DNA of 21,276 bases from Deltaproteobacteria bacterium (GCA_015486425.1 WFRQ01000065.1:1-21276), one strand, 5' to 3'. Counted from the first letter of the stretch, positions 13,247-21,276 are shown. The notes: generated by a model from the sequence alone, not told the origin. Made by a program: numbers and translations.

Positions 13247-16200
13247 TTGAATTTTTTCATTAAAAGACCAATTTTTGCAATGTCCATTGCGCTGGTCATG
13301 ATCCTTGCAGGCGTTATTGCCATGCTGGTTCTGCCTGTTGCGCAATACCCCCCTCTTGTCCCGCCCCAGGTACAGGTTTCAACCAACTATATCGGGGCAA
13401 GTGCCGGGGTTGTAGCTGATACCACCACTACTCCGCTTGAGGAGCAGATTAACGGTGCGGCAGGCTCCATTTACATGTCATCTGTCAGCACCAACAATGG
13501 AGACTCAGTAATAACCATTACTTTTGAGGTTGGGTTTGATAATGATATCGGGCAGATGGAGGTGCTTACCAGAGCAAATCAGGCATTATCGGAACTTCCC
13601 CCTGAGGTAAGCAAGGTGGGGCTTACCATCAACAAGTTTTCCACCAACATGCTGCTTTCCGTGAATCTTACCTCTCCAAATGGTACCTATGACGGCAAAT
13701 TCCTCCAGAATTACGCTGATATACACGTTTATGATGCCCTGACCCGTATTCCCGGTGTCTCCATGGTCAACAATGTCGGTCTGCAGAAAAACGCCATGCG
13801 TATATGGATAGACACGAAACGCCTGAACAATCTCGGGCTTACAGGCCTGGATGTGGTACATGCCATACAGGAGCAGAACCAGCAGGTGGCAGCAGGCAAG
13901 CTTGGCCAGGCCCCGGCCCCCAGAGGTCAGGGGTTTCAGTACCAGTTAAATGCCAGGGGGCGGCTTAAGGATGTGTCCGAGTTCGAAAATATCATTGTCC
14001 TTGCCAACCCGGACGGCTCCGTGGTGCGCATAAAGGATATCGGCCGTGTAGAACTCGGGGCTGAAACCTATACATGGAGCACCAACCTGAATGGCAAGGG
14101 TACTGCCACACTGCTTGTATATCAGTTGGCGGACGCCAATGGCCTGAAGATAAAGAAGGCCGTTACGGATACAATGAACCGGTTGTCCAAAAATTTTCCT
14201 GATGACATGGAATGGTCCATGCCCTATGACACTACCACGTTTATCACTGAATCAGTCAAGGAAGTTGTTGTCACCCTGGCTGAGGCCATAATGCTGGTTA
14301 TCCTTGTCGTCTATATTTTCCTTCAGAATTTCAGAGCTACAATAATCCCTACCATAGCTGTGCCGGTCTCTCTTGTAGGCACCTTTATCTTTATGAAAAT
14401 GTTTGGGTTTTCCATAAATACTCTGAGCCTTCTCGGTATGGTGCTGGCAGTGGCCCTGGTTGTGGATGATGCCATTGTCATAGTAGAAAACGTGATGCGG
14501 AAACTTGAGGAAGAGGGTGACAAGAATATCACAGAGATTACATCTGAGGCTCTTATGGAGGTGCGCGGACCCATTATAGCCACCACCATTGTGCTTATGG
14601 CAGTATTCGTGCCTGTTGGTTTTATTCCGGGAATGACTGGTATGCTCTACAATCAGTTTGCCATAACCATTGCCATTTCAGTGGGCCTTTCCGGTATCAA
14701 CTCTCTGACCCTGAGCCCGGCCCTGTGCGTGGTCTTCCTTAAATCCGGCATGGCTGGCAAGGTCAACAGGTTTTTCCAGGCATTTAATGACAGTTTTGAT
14801 AAAATTTCCAGTGGTTATGCCGCAAGCGTCAAGGCCATGAGCAGTAAATGGTACCTGGTATTTGCTGCTTTTGCCGGCCTCTGCGTCATTACCATGTTTG
14901 GTTTCAAGTTCATATCCACCGGTTTTGTTCCAGCGGAAGACCAGGGGTATTTCTTTGTACTCACACAGCTTCCTGATTCGGCCAGTGTTGAACGGACTGA
15001 AAAGGTTGTGGCCAGACTTGATGACATGGTCAGGAAACTGCCGGGAGTAGCCAGTGTGATTTCGCTTCCCGGCTTCAATGTTATTGACCTGATTGCTGAG
15101 CCCTATACCGGAGCTCTTTTTGTGAATCTCAAACCATGGGATGAACGAAAAACTCCGGAAACTCAGGTAAAGGCCCTGATGGCAAAAGTACATAAAGAGG
15201 CAGCGGAGCAGGTGCCTGAGGCGGTTGTTATGGTAGCCAATGCACCCTCTATTCCAGGTCTGTCCACAACCGGAGGTTTCTCCTTTGAAATAGAAGATCT
15301 TAATGATCAGGGTATTGATAAATTGAGCAAGGTTGTACAGAATTTTCTTGCAGAGGCAAGGAAGAGGCCTGAACTTGCCGGTCTTTATACCACGTTTAAC
15401 CCTGCCATACCCCAGCGTTTTATTGATGTTGACCGTGTAAAGGCAAAGACCCGCAAGGTATCACTTGACGATATCTTTGATGCACTGCAGATCAATATGG
15501 GCTCCATGTATGTCAACCAGTTTAACAAGTTTGGCAGGGTTTACAGGGTTTATGTCCAGGCGGATAAGGAATACAGGGCAGAGGAATCTGATATCAAACG
15601 CATAAAGGTACGCAATGCAGATGGCGAGATGATTGATCTGAGCAATTTTGTTACCATATCGCCCATGACAGGGCCTTATAATATTCCGCATTATAACTCT
15701 TACAAGGCCATTGCCATAAACGGCAGAGAGGCGCCGGGTTACAGCAGTGGGCAGGCAATAGCGGCCATGGAGGAGCTTGCGGCAACGGTTCTGCCAGAGG
15801 GCTACGGCACCGAGTGGACAGGTCTTACCTTTCAGCAGAAAAAGGCAGGCAATATGGCTCCTATCGTTTTCTGCCTCTCTCTTGTTTTTGTATTTCTTGT
15901 GCTTGCAGCCCAGTACGAGAGCTGGGCAATGCCCGTCATGGTTCTTTTCGGCGTGCCGTTCGGTCTTCTCGGTGCGGTCTATGCGCTGCTTTCCCGCGGC
16001 CTGGTGCTCGACACATACGGTCAGATCGGCCTTGTAATGCTCATCGGCCTTACTGCCAAGAACGGCATCCTCATAGTGGAATTTGCAGCGGAGGAGCGGA
16101 AAAAAGGCGCATCAATCCTTGAGGCTGCAATGAATGCCGCGAGAATCAGGCTGCGCCCGATTCTAATGACTGCCCTTGCGTTTATCATTGGCCTCATGCC

Positions 16201-16381
16201 TCTTGTTATTGCTACAGGCGCCGGGGCCAACGCCCGCCGTTCCCTTGGAACCGCAGTGGTTGGAGGGCTTTCGGCAGCCACCATCCTGATAATTTTTGTC
16301 CCTGTATTCTATTACGCCATCCAGACGTTCAGGGAGCGTAAGGCACCGGAACTGGCTGACAGCAGCAAGGAAAAAGAATAA
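13247..16381 (+). CDS. RND multidrug efflux pump, HAE1 family (AcrB/MexB-like)
   Basis: The 1044-residue inner-membrane proton antiporter extrudes hydrophobic or amphiphilic compounds. It starts MNFFIKRPIFAMSIAL, the usual HAE1 beginning, encoded from TTG 13247. An in-frame stop at 13229-13231 leaves no ATG upstream, and TGGAG at 13234-13238 is a good ribosome site. Proton-relay residues are D407 and D408 in VVDDAIV and K938 in LTAKNGILIVEF. Twelve membrane segments (one N-terminal, 2-6, 7, then 8-12) and two large periplasmic loops fit the family. The adaptor and outer-membrane factor follow. Pump-first order is uncommon: AcrAB and MexAB put the adaptor first. No regulator gene is adjacent. 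Substrates cannot be predicted. Confidence 0.96.
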   Translation: MNFFIKRPIFAMSIALVMILAGVIAMLVLPVAQYPPLVPPQVQVSTNYIGASAGVVADTTTTPLEEQINGAAGSIYMSSVSTNNGDSVITITFEVGFDNDIGQMEVLTRANQALSELPPEVSKVGLTINKFSTNMLLSVNLTSPNGTYDGKFLQNYADIHVYDALTRIPGVSMVNNVGLQKNAMRIWIDTKRLNNLGLTGLDVVHAIQEQNQQVAAGKLGQAPAPRGQGFQYQLNARGRLKDVSEFENIIVLANPDGSVVRIKDIGRVELGAETYTWSTNLNGKGTATLLVYQLADANGLKIKKAVTDTMNRLSKNFPDDMEWSMPYDTTTFITESVKEVVVTLAEAIMLVILVVYIFLQNFRATIIPTIAVPVSLVGTFIFMKMFGFSINTLSLLGMVLAVALVVDDAIVIVENVMRKLEEEGDKNITEITSEALMEVRGPIIATTIVLMAVFVPVGFIPGMTGMLYNQFAITIAISVGLSGINSLTLSPALCVVFLKSGMAGKVNRFFQAFNDSFDKISSGYAASVKAMSSKWYLVFAAFAGLCVITMFGFKFISTGFVPAEDQGYFFVLTQLPDSASVERTEKVVARLDDMVRKLPGVASVISLPGFNVIDLIAEPYTGALFVNLKPWDERKTPETQVKALMAKVHKEAAEQVPEAVVMVANAPSIPGLSTTGGFSFEIEDLNDQGIDKLSKVVQNFLAEARKRPELAGLYTTFNPAIPQRFIDVDRVKAKTRKVSLDDIFDALQINMGSMYVNQFNKFGRVYRVYVQADKEYRAEESDIKRIKVRNADGEMIDLSNFVTISPMTGPYNIPHYNSYKAIAINGREAPGYSSGQAIAAMEELAATVLPEGYGTEWTGLTFQQKKAGNMAPIVFCLSLVFVFLVLAAQYESWAMPVMVLFGVPFGLLGAVYALLSRGLVLDTYGQIGLVMLIGLTAKNGILIVEFAAEERKKGASILEAAMNAARIRLRPILMTALAFIIGLMPLVIATGAGANARRSLGTAVVGGLSAATILIIFVPVFYYAIQTFRERKAPELADSSKEKE

Positions 16382-16390
16382 TTTTTATCG

Positions 16391-16459
16391 TGAAAATATA
16401 CTGAGCTTTCGCTTATATTTTCATAATACGGGGTGTTGCACAGGCTGGCCGTTGCAACA
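16391..16459. promoter_or_regulatory. Two hairpins between the pump and adaptor genes
   Basis: TGAAAATATA (16391-16400) and TATATTTTCA (16414-16423) are perfectly complementary, and the 13-base loop can add an AGC/GCT stem. A second stem, TGTTGCA (16434-16440) with TGCAACA (16453-16459), follows. Both lie in the 106-bp gap after the pump stop. There is no U-run, so attenuation, RNA processing or an operator are all open. Confidence 0.5.
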
Positions 16460-16487
16460 TGAAAGTTTAGATTGAGGAAAGATTAGA

Positions 16488-17669
16488 ATGCATATTAAAA
16501 CCTGGAAATTAAACCCTGTCCTGATCAAGGCGCTTGCTGTTTTGTGCCTCATCTTCCTGTTGCTTTCTGCCTGCAGGGAAGAGGAAAAGAAGAAGGCTGC
16601 TCCTCCTGTTCCAAACGTTGTTGTTACGGAAATATCACAGCAGAAAATCCCAATTATCAAGGATTACAGCGGCACTGTCACCTCCATTCAAAACGTAGAG
16701 ATAGTGCCAAGGGTGTCCGGTTACATAATGAAGCGTTTTTTTACAGAGGGCACAGTGGTTCAGAAAGATGCGCCTCTATATCTCATTGATCCGCGTCCTT
16801 ACCAGGATAAGCTTGATGCAGCGCTTGCCAGGCTGAAGATGGATCAGTCCTCTCTTAAATTCTGGGACAGGGAGAGGTCCAGGTACAAAAAACTTGCCTC
16901 AAAGGGTGCTGCCTCAGCAGAAAAGGCAGAGGCGGCCATGACAAATTACAAAAAGGCCCTGGCAGCCATTGATAAGGACAAGGCTGACGTTGAAAATGCC
17001 AGGCTGGAACTGAGTTTTACCAGGATAAACGCACCATTTACAGGGCGTATCATGCAGACCCGCTTCCATGTGGGAGCGCTTGTGCATAGTCAGAGAGATG
17101 TGCTTACAAAACTGGTAAAGATGGATCCTGTCTATGTAATCTTTAATATCAGCCGCAGGGATGTTTTTGAACTCCAGATGTTGAAAAGAAATAAAAAAAT
17201 CTTTGATGTCAAGGATATGATAGTAAAGCTTGATCTGCCTGACGGCAGGGTCTATTCACATGACGGCAGGGTGGATTTCATTGATTACCTGATTAATCCA
17301 ACTACAGACAGTATCACTGTACGGGGTGTCTTTCCTAATCCACACACTGAGGACGCCCAGGGTGATCACGACCTGATCCCGGGGCAGTATGCCCCTGTTC
17401 ATCTGATCGTGGGTGAGAATCCCGCGGCAATACTTATTCCCAAACCTGCGCTGCTTCAGGGAGAGCTTGGATCAAGGGTGCTGGTGGTGGGTAAGGATAA
17501 CAGGGTTGCAGACCGGAATGTAAAACTTGGCGGTGTCTATAAAAAACAGTGGATTATCACAGAGGGGCTGAAAACAGGTGAGCGCATTATCGTTGAGGGC
17601 GTTCAGAAAGTCAGGACTGGCATGACGGTCAAACCGGAAGAGGCAGCTTCAGCGGCAAAAAAAATCTAA
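16488..17669 (+). CDS. RND efflux periplasmic adaptor (membrane fusion lipoprotein)
   Basis: The predicted 393-residue adaptor links the pump to the outer-membrane factor. Residues 1-28 are a lipoprotein signal with lipobox LLSAC (C29), so it is probably anchored by lipid to the inner membrane. The biotinyl-lipoyl halves are visible (VEIVPRVSGYIMKRFFTEG near residue 70 and INAPFTGRI near 180). Between them is the alpha-helical hairpin (about 105-170, KDKLDAAL-type heptads with many Ala, Lys and Asp). The beta-barrel and membrane-proximal domains follow (DPVYVIFNIS, GQYAPVHLIVG, PALLQGELGSRVLVV). GAGGAAAG at 16473-16480 provides the ribosome site. Its TAA overlaps a possible start of the outer-membrane factor gene. 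Confidence 0.95.
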   Translation: MHIKTWKLNPVLIKALAVLCLIFLLLSACREEEKKKAAPPVPNVVVTEISQQKIPIIKDYSGTVTSIQNVEIVPRVSGYIMKRFFTEGTVVQKDAPLYLIDPRPYQDKLDAALARLKMDQSSLKFWDRERSRYKKLASKGAASAEKAEAAMTNYKKALAAIDKDKADVENARLELSFTRINAPFTGRIMQTRFHVGALVHSQRDVLTKLVKMDPVYVIFNISRRDVFELQMLKRNKKIFDVKDMIVKLDLPDGRVYSHDGRVDFIDYLINPTTDSITVRGVFPNPHTEDAQGDHDLIPGQYAPVHLIVGENPAAILIPKPALLQGELGSRVLVVGKDNRVADRNVKLGGVYKKQWIITEGLKTGERIIVEGVQKVRTGMTVKPEEAASAAKKI

Positions 17670-17689
17670 TGGACAGGAGTTCTGTCAAT

Positions 17690-19369
17690 ATGAAAACGAT
17701 AGAGGGGTCGGTAGCAGGCAGAATAAATGGTATGAATATACCGCGCTGCAAGGTTGCTTTAACAAAGGGAATGGCAGGGCTGATGCGCATTTTTTTTCTT
17801 TTGACCCTTCCATCTCTCCTGCTTGGAGGCTGCATGATCGGCCCTGATTTTGTCAGGCCAGAGGCCTCTGTTGAGCAGGAGTGGCTTCAGCAGAGGGACG
17901 CCCGCATCAAGACTGAAACTGCCAATACAGCCAACTGGTGGACGGTTTTTAACGATCCTGTGTTGAACAGTCTTGTGCAAAAGGCAGGGGAGCAGAATCT
18001 GGACCTTCGCGTTGCAGCGCTTCGGATAATGGAGGCCAGGGCAAGGCTTGGTATTGCAAAGGGCTTTCAGTATCCTCAGCAGCAGAATGCCGGGGCGCAG
18101 GTTTCAGTGAACCAGTTAAGTGAAAACGCTCCCAACATGGCCACGGCAAGCAGGTATTACAGTGATTACTCCTTTGGGTTTGATGCCGCCTGGGAGCTTG
18201 ATTTCTGGGGCAGGTTCCGCCGCGGAGTGGAATCCGAGACAGCAGGCCTGTATGCAGCAATGGCGGATTATGACAGTATGCTGGTATCCCTTACTGCAGA
18301 AGTGGCCCGCACCTATGTGGTAATTCGCACTACTGAGAGACGTCTTGAATATACCAGGGATAATATTGCTTTGCAGAAAGAGTCACTTCGCATTGCAAAT
18401 GAGCGTTATCGCCTCGGTGCATCCAGCGAGCTTGATGTCACACAGGCCGCTGCCCTGTTGAAACAGACAGAAGCAGCAATACCGCAGCTTGAAGCGCAGC
18501 TTCGTCAGGCCAGAAACAGCATGGCTGTTCTGCTTGGTATCCTGCCCTCAGAGGTGGACGCCCTGATTACAGGGCCTGGCCAGATACCGTCTGCGCCGTC
18601 TGAGGTTGCAGTAGGCATGCCCGCAGAACTTCTCAGAAGGAGGCCTGATATCCGCTTTGCAGAATTTCAGGCAGCGGCCCAGAGCGCACGTATCGGGGTT
18701 GCAAAGGCCGATCTGCTGCCGCGTTTTTCCCTGGTAGGATCCATAGGGCTTCAGTCAAGCTCAATGGGTGGCTTTCAGTCCAATAATGCCCATTTTGGTG
18801 ATATCTTTTCCGCAGACAGTATTACTTATTTCATTGGTCCCACTGTCCAGTGGCCTGTATTCAACTACGGCAGGCTGAAAAACAATGTTCGAATGCAGGA
18901 TGCCCGTTTCCAGGAGCTTGTGGAAACCTATAAAAATACCGTTCTCAAGGCGGCAAGAGAGGTTGAGGATGCCACAGTTGGTTTTCTCAGGTCCCAGGAG
19001 ACGGATGAACTGTTGAAAAAGAGCGTGAGCAATTACCAGAGATCTGTTGATCTTTCTGTATTGCAGTACCAGAACGGAGAGACTGACTATCAGAGGGTTG
19101 TGGATGCCCAGCGTTATCTTACCAGGGCTCAGGATGATCTGGCATCAACCAGCGGAGCAGTGGCAGAGAATCTCATAGCAATCTACAAGGCCATTGGTGG
19201 AGGATGGGAGCTCAGAAACAATATGGAGATCATTCCTCAAAAGACACTGGATGAGATGAAAGAGCGTACTGACTGGGGTGGCTTGCTGGAGAAGGAGAAA
19301 ATACCTGATGAAACAGAAAATCCGCCCACAGGTCAGGCTGTGCCTGTGATAAGCAGGCCGGAGTGGTAG
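17690..19369 (+). CDS. RND outer-membrane factor, NodT/OprM-type lipoprotein
   Basis: The 559-residue TolC-like channel completes the tripartite pump. The start is uncertain. ATG 17690 has the best ribosome site (AGGAG 17675-17679). ATG 17669 overlaps the adaptor stop (TAATG) but lacks one. ATG 17771 or 17783 would give a more normal short lipoprotein signal ending in LLLGGC (C48 when counted from 17690). The mature part begins MIGPDFVRPE, the usual OprM/NodT beginning. Two outer-membrane efflux repeats follow (about 90-290 and 310-480), with the conserved RYRLGASSELDVTQAAALLKQ and YQNGETDYQRVVDAQRYL segments. The C-terminal 80 residues after the second repeat are rich in Glu and Pro and somewhat longer than usual. 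Confidence 0.94.
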   Translation: MKTIEGSVAGRINGMNIPRCKVALTKGMAGLMRIFFLLTLPSLLLGGCMIGPDFVRPEASVEQEWLQQRDARIKTETANTANWWTVFNDPVLNSLVQKAGEQNLDLRVAALRIMEARARLGIAKGFQYPQQQNAGAQVSVNQLSENAPNMATASRYYSDYSFGFDAAWELDFWGRFRRGVESETAGLYAAMADYDSMLVSLTAEVARTYVVIRTTERRLEYTRDNIALQKESLRIANERYRLGASSELDVTQAAALLKQTEAAIPQLEAQLRQARNSMAVLLGILPSEVDALITGPGQIPSAPSEVAVGMPAELLRRRPDIRFAEFQAAAQSARIGVAKADLLPRFSLVGSIGLQSSSMGGFQSNNAHFGDIFSADSITYFIGPTVQWPVFNYGRLKNNVRMQDARFQELVETYKNTVLKAAREVEDATVGFLRSQETDELLKKSVSNYQRSVDLSVLQYQNGETDYQRVVDAQRYLTRAQDDLASTSGAVAENLIAIYKAIGGGWELRNNMEIIPQKTLDEMKERTDWGGLLEKEKIPDETENPPTGQAVPVISRPEW

Positions 19370-19460
19370 GAGAGTTGTGAATGCTCTTAATGGCAATTAA
19401 TTAACTGGAACCATGAAAAACAGGTTCGGAAAGGGGCAGCATAACTAAAGAATTGATAAA

Positions 19461-19583
19461 ATGATTATGCTCTGTTGCTGTGTTATGCTTTGTACAGCAT
19501 GCGCATTTCATCAGGAAAAAGTGGGGAAGGAGCTGAAAAACAACCTGTTCGCCGTGAAAAATGACTACATTGTTTCTTGGTAG
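19461..19583 (+). CDS. Possible 40-residue lipoprotein-like micro-ORF
   Basis: ATG 19461 opens a 40-codon frame ending TAG 19581-19583. Residues 1-15 are hydrophobic and cysteine rich (MIMLCCCVMLCTACAF), with LCTAC resembling a lipobox. The rest is charged (HQEKVGKELKNN). No ribosome site or homologue is recognisable. It sits just before brnT, in the gap after the RND operon (19370-19589), which otherwise shows no terminator. It may be a remnant or noise. Confidence 0.2.
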   Translation: MIMLCCCVMLCTACAFHQEKVGKELKNNLFAVKNDYIVSW

Positions 19584-19589
19584 GTCAAG

Positions 19590-19880
19590 ATGAACTATAA
19601 TTTTGAATGGGATATCCATAAGGCACGGTCTAATTACAGTAAACACGGGGTCCGTTTTGAAGAGGCCGCGACGATTTTCAGAGATCCGAGAGCATTAACA
19701 ATATTCGATTCTGAACATAGTGAATATGAAGATAGATGGATAACTATGGGAATTTCAAAGACAGGGAGATTATTGATCGTATGTCACTCATTTCAGGAAG
19801 AGACCAGAGACTCAGTATCCATTCGCATATTTTCAAGCCGAAAGGCGACTAGAAAAGAAAGCGATTTATATGGAAGGTAA
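19590..19880 (+). CDS. brnT: BrnT-family ribonuclease toxin
   Basis: The predicted 96-residue toxin belongs to the BrnT family of RelE-fold type II toxins, which cleave RNA and stop translation. The family beginning is clear: FEWDIHKARSNYSKHGVRF, then EEAATIFRDP. The central YEDRWITMGISKTGRLLIV strand pair and the ending IRIFSSRKATRKE also match. The probable catalytic basic residues lie in KHG and in the C-terminal RKATRKE stretch. The antitoxin gene starts three bases after its stop, the toxin-first order typical of brnTA. Regulation is expected to be by BrnA binding upstream. A hyphenated palindrome ATGCT/AGCAT at 19485-19500 is a candidate operator. Confidence 0.93.
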   Translation: MNYNFEWDIHKARSNYSKHGVRFEEAATIFRDPRALTIFDSEHSEYEDRWITMGISKTGRLLIVCHSFQEETRDSVSIRIFSSRKATRKESDLYGR

Positions 19881-19883
19881 CCC

Positions 19884-20084
19884 ATGAAAAAAGAATATGA
19901 TTTTTCAAAAGGCGAAAGAGGAAAATTTTACCGTCCAAATGCAAAACTCAATATACCAATCTATCTTGACGAAGAAGTCATTGCCTTCATCGAGGATATA
20001 GCGCATAAAAAGGGTACTGATTTTTCATCTGTGGCTAATCAGCTTCTTCGTAGTAATATGCAATTGGTCGAAGCAATCAAATAG
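19884..20084 (+). CDS. brnA: BrnA-family antitoxin (ribbon-helix-helix)
   Basis: The predicted 66-residue antitoxin neutralises BrnT and usually represses the operon. The N-terminal MKKEYDFSKGERGKFYRPNA is the typical toxin-binding start of this family. LNIPIYLDEEVIAFIEDIAHKKGTDFSSVANQLL is a CopG-like ribbon-helix-helix segment with the beta strand LNIPIYL, although I break it here only for description. Spacing of three bases from brnT indicates translational coupling. The following ORF starts three bases later but is unrelated. Confidence 0.9.
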   Translation: MKKEYDFSKGERGKFYRPNAKLNIPIYLDEEVIAFIEDIAHKKGTDFSSVANQLLRSNMQLVEAIK

Positions 20085-20086
20085 TA

Positions 20087-20329
20087 ATGTTGGCGAACCA
20101 TGGGCTTAACCCTGCCGTTAATCGAGCTACTGCTGCAGGTGATCTCAGGATGCTCAAAAGCGAAAAATCCAATGTGGCCGAACAGATGGCAGAGGGTGTC
20201 ACCGCAATCGCTCCGGCAGGTCTTGTTGCAGGAGTGGTTACAGGCACTGAAAAAGAAAAATATCGCGTGGCTGTGGGTGATTATAATGACAGGATTGATA
20301 AAAAAATCTCGGCAGGGCAGCCGGGCTGA
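20087..20329 (+). pseudogene. Remnant of a small lipoprotein-like gene (C-terminal part)
   Basis: The frame reads RATAAGDLRMLKSEKSNVAEQ, then MAEGVTAIAPAGLVAGVVTGTE, then KEKYRVAVGDYNDRIDKKI. The hydrophobic glycine-rich segment and the closing KYRVAVGDYND resemble the C-terminal half of small bacterial lipoproteins of the TGTExxKYxVAxGEYN pattern, as I remember them. There is no signal peptide. The ATG at 20087 comes three bases after the brnA stop, so the 5' end looks lost or replaced. The last few codons after DKKI run into the Fic fragment on the other strand. This is a fragment of limited certainty, and an intact small gene cannot be excluded. Confidence 0.45.
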
Positions 20330-20879
20330 CTGGAACGTGACGTCCTACCCTGACATCCCGTTTTCGAAGTGCACCGGGCTCGACATGGACTCGTTCTCCA
20401 CTGTCGGGATCTTCGCTCCAGCGTAATGCTTCCGGTAGGAGCTCTGTGAAACGGCAATGGATTTCCCGTATTCCTTCCACAGTTAATGTTCTTCCTGCCA
20501 GGCCCCCATTGTCAATCCATTCCTGAACTTCGATATGCGCTATGGCTTCGATCTGAAGATTTCTGTTTTCCGTATCTTCACTGTAGTCTTTGTTCAAAGC
20601 CCGTTCGATATCTATTGGATGGGTATCATGGCCTTCGATCAGGTTGCTGTAATAACAGTTCATTGATCTGACCAGATCGGCCAGTGAATGTATAATGCCT
20701 TGGGGCAGGCTGCGTCGGAACCCGGCTGCCCTTGCGGCAAGTTCCACGGTGAGATCATTGATCAACCCAAAAAAATGTGACTCCTGCGATATGAGCAGGG
20801 GATCCATTAAGGAAATTGCCTCGTGCCGATCAGTGACCGTTTTGGTGTCCGTTTTAATGTCCGGTTTATTCCTGATCAT
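20308..20879 (-). pseudogene. Fic-family gene, 3'-truncated (N-terminal domain only)
   Basis: On the minus strand the product reads EAISLMDPLLIS, then LAARAAGFRRSLPQG, then SLADLVRSMNCYYSNLIEGHDTHPI, then EALRWSEDPDSGERVHVEPG, and DVRVGRHVPVSPAALPRF. This is the N-terminal helical region of Fic proteins with the S/T-xxxE/N-type inhibitory-helix area. The catalytic HPFxxGNGR motif that should follow is absent. Homology stops near PRF (about 20308), where the frame runs on into the lipoprotein remnant down to 20238. The start may be ATG 20879 or GTG 20966. The loss of the Fic core means no AMP transferase activity is expected. The gene lies downstream of the DUF4143 ATPase on the same strand. 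Confidence 0.72.
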
Positions 20880-20957
20880 AATTTCATTATAATACTGAGT
20901 TGTATTAACCTGAACCCCAAACAACACGATGTATATGTCCGGTTCACTGTCCGGTTT
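20832..20957. repeat. Five 12-bp iteron-like units in two clusters at the fic start
   Basis: Top-strand units: AGTGACCGTTTT (20832-20843), GGTGTCCGTTTT (20844-20855), AATGTCCGGTTT (20856-20867), then TATGTCCGGTTC (20934-20945) and ACTGTCCGGTTT (20946-20957). They share the core nnTGtCCGgTTt and are contiguous within each cluster. On the minus strand they read as KPDI, KTDT, KTVT and KPDS, EPDI within the open frame, so they may be coding expansions or binding sites. Confidence 0.6.
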
Positions 20958-20997
20958 GTCTGCCACAACATGTCCGTGATGGTGTATTTATTCAGCG

Positions 20998-21276
20998 CTA
21001 TCCCTTGCTCAGACCAGAGTCTGCCTGTTCAAGCAGCCTGTGAATCTGGTGAAAAGGGCAGATCAATACATCAGTACGTTCCTGCATCTCCTGTCCACGA
21101 TACACTATTCCGCTGCCTGCAGGTATATTGTCTGGAAATATCTTTTCAATATGGCGCAGTCCCTTGAAATAATCACGGGTAATGGTCATCCCCGCCTTGA
21201 TTTCTACTGGGAAAAAATCAGCACCACTGGTTATCAGCAGGTCCACTTCATTTCCCTTACTGTCCCTGTAAAAATA
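20998..21276 (-). CDS. AAA+ ATPase with DUF4143 domain, C-terminal end (partial)
   Basis: The minus-strand frame is open to the window edge and ends at 20998. It reads YFYRDSKGNEVDLLITSG, then ADFFPVEIKAGMTI, then DYFKGLRHIEKIFPDN and GIVYRGQEMQERTDV. That is the typical PD-(D/E)XK-like nuclease-fold end (E-VDLL, then VEIKAG) of the ATPase plus DUF4143 family. The GTG at 21246 is internal. The ATPase part lies outside the window. These proteins are widespread, and their role is not established. The gene is followed, 31 bases on, by the open frame of the truncated Fic gene. Confidence 0.88.
   Translation of the reverse strand, partial: YFYRDSKGNEVDLLITSGADFFPVEIKAGMTITRDYFKGLRHIEKIFPDNIPAGSGIVYRGQEMQERTDVLICPFHQIHRLLEQADSGLSKG

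Overview
The window is about 21 kb from a Gram-negative bacterium. Outer-membrane proteins, two lipoprotein signals and a complete tripartite RND pump establish the envelope type. A member of the Desulfobacterota (former Deltaproteobacteria) is my best guess, based on the style of the dispersed palindromes, the BrnTA/Fic/DUF4143 accessory genes and the general codon and amino-acid style. No rRNA or marker gene confirms this. I see no tRNA, rRNA, CRISPR array or intact transposase gene.

Left part (1-3927): sugar catabolism. The end of zwf and pgl (6-phosphogluconolactonase) are followed, after an intergenic region full of repeats, by edd and eda. Together these make the whole oxidative Entner-Doudoroff branch from glucose-6-phosphate to pyruvate plus glyceraldehyde-3-phosphate. 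A small secreted protein of unknown role (4041-4451) follows.

Middle part (4690-9360): a tightly overlapping acetate operon, pta - hotdog acyl-CoA thioesterase - ackA - mtfA. It is preceded by an unannotated 38-codon zinc-ribbon micro-ORF whose stop codon overlaps the pta start. Pta and AckA turn acetyl-CoA into acetate plus ATP, the thioesterase frees CoA from acyl-CoA, and MtfA is an M90-type zinc peptidase known elsewhere for regulating sugar uptake. A CLC chloride transporter/channel with two CBS domains (9746-11461) and a MipA/OmpV-family outer-membrane protein (11804-12622) follow.

Right part (13247-19369): an RND efflux operon in the order pump - adaptor lipoprotein - outer-membrane factor. 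The pump starts at TTG and has long inverted repeats just upstream. The far right (19461-21276) is accessory DNA: a BrnT/BrnA toxin-antitoxin pair, a lipoprotein-like remnant joined tail to tail to a Fic gene that has lost its catalytic domain, and the 3' end of an AAA+/DUF4143 ATPase gene running off the window.

The clearest hidden structure is two families of short palindromic mobile elements (MITE-like, 184-193 bp, no coding capacity). Each is present twice and in opposite orientation, and each copy is bounded by its own 8-9 bp direct repeat, as expected for target-site duplication. Family 1 is at 1147-1330 and 9428-9611; family 2 is at 4465-4657 and 12869-13052. All four sit between genes.
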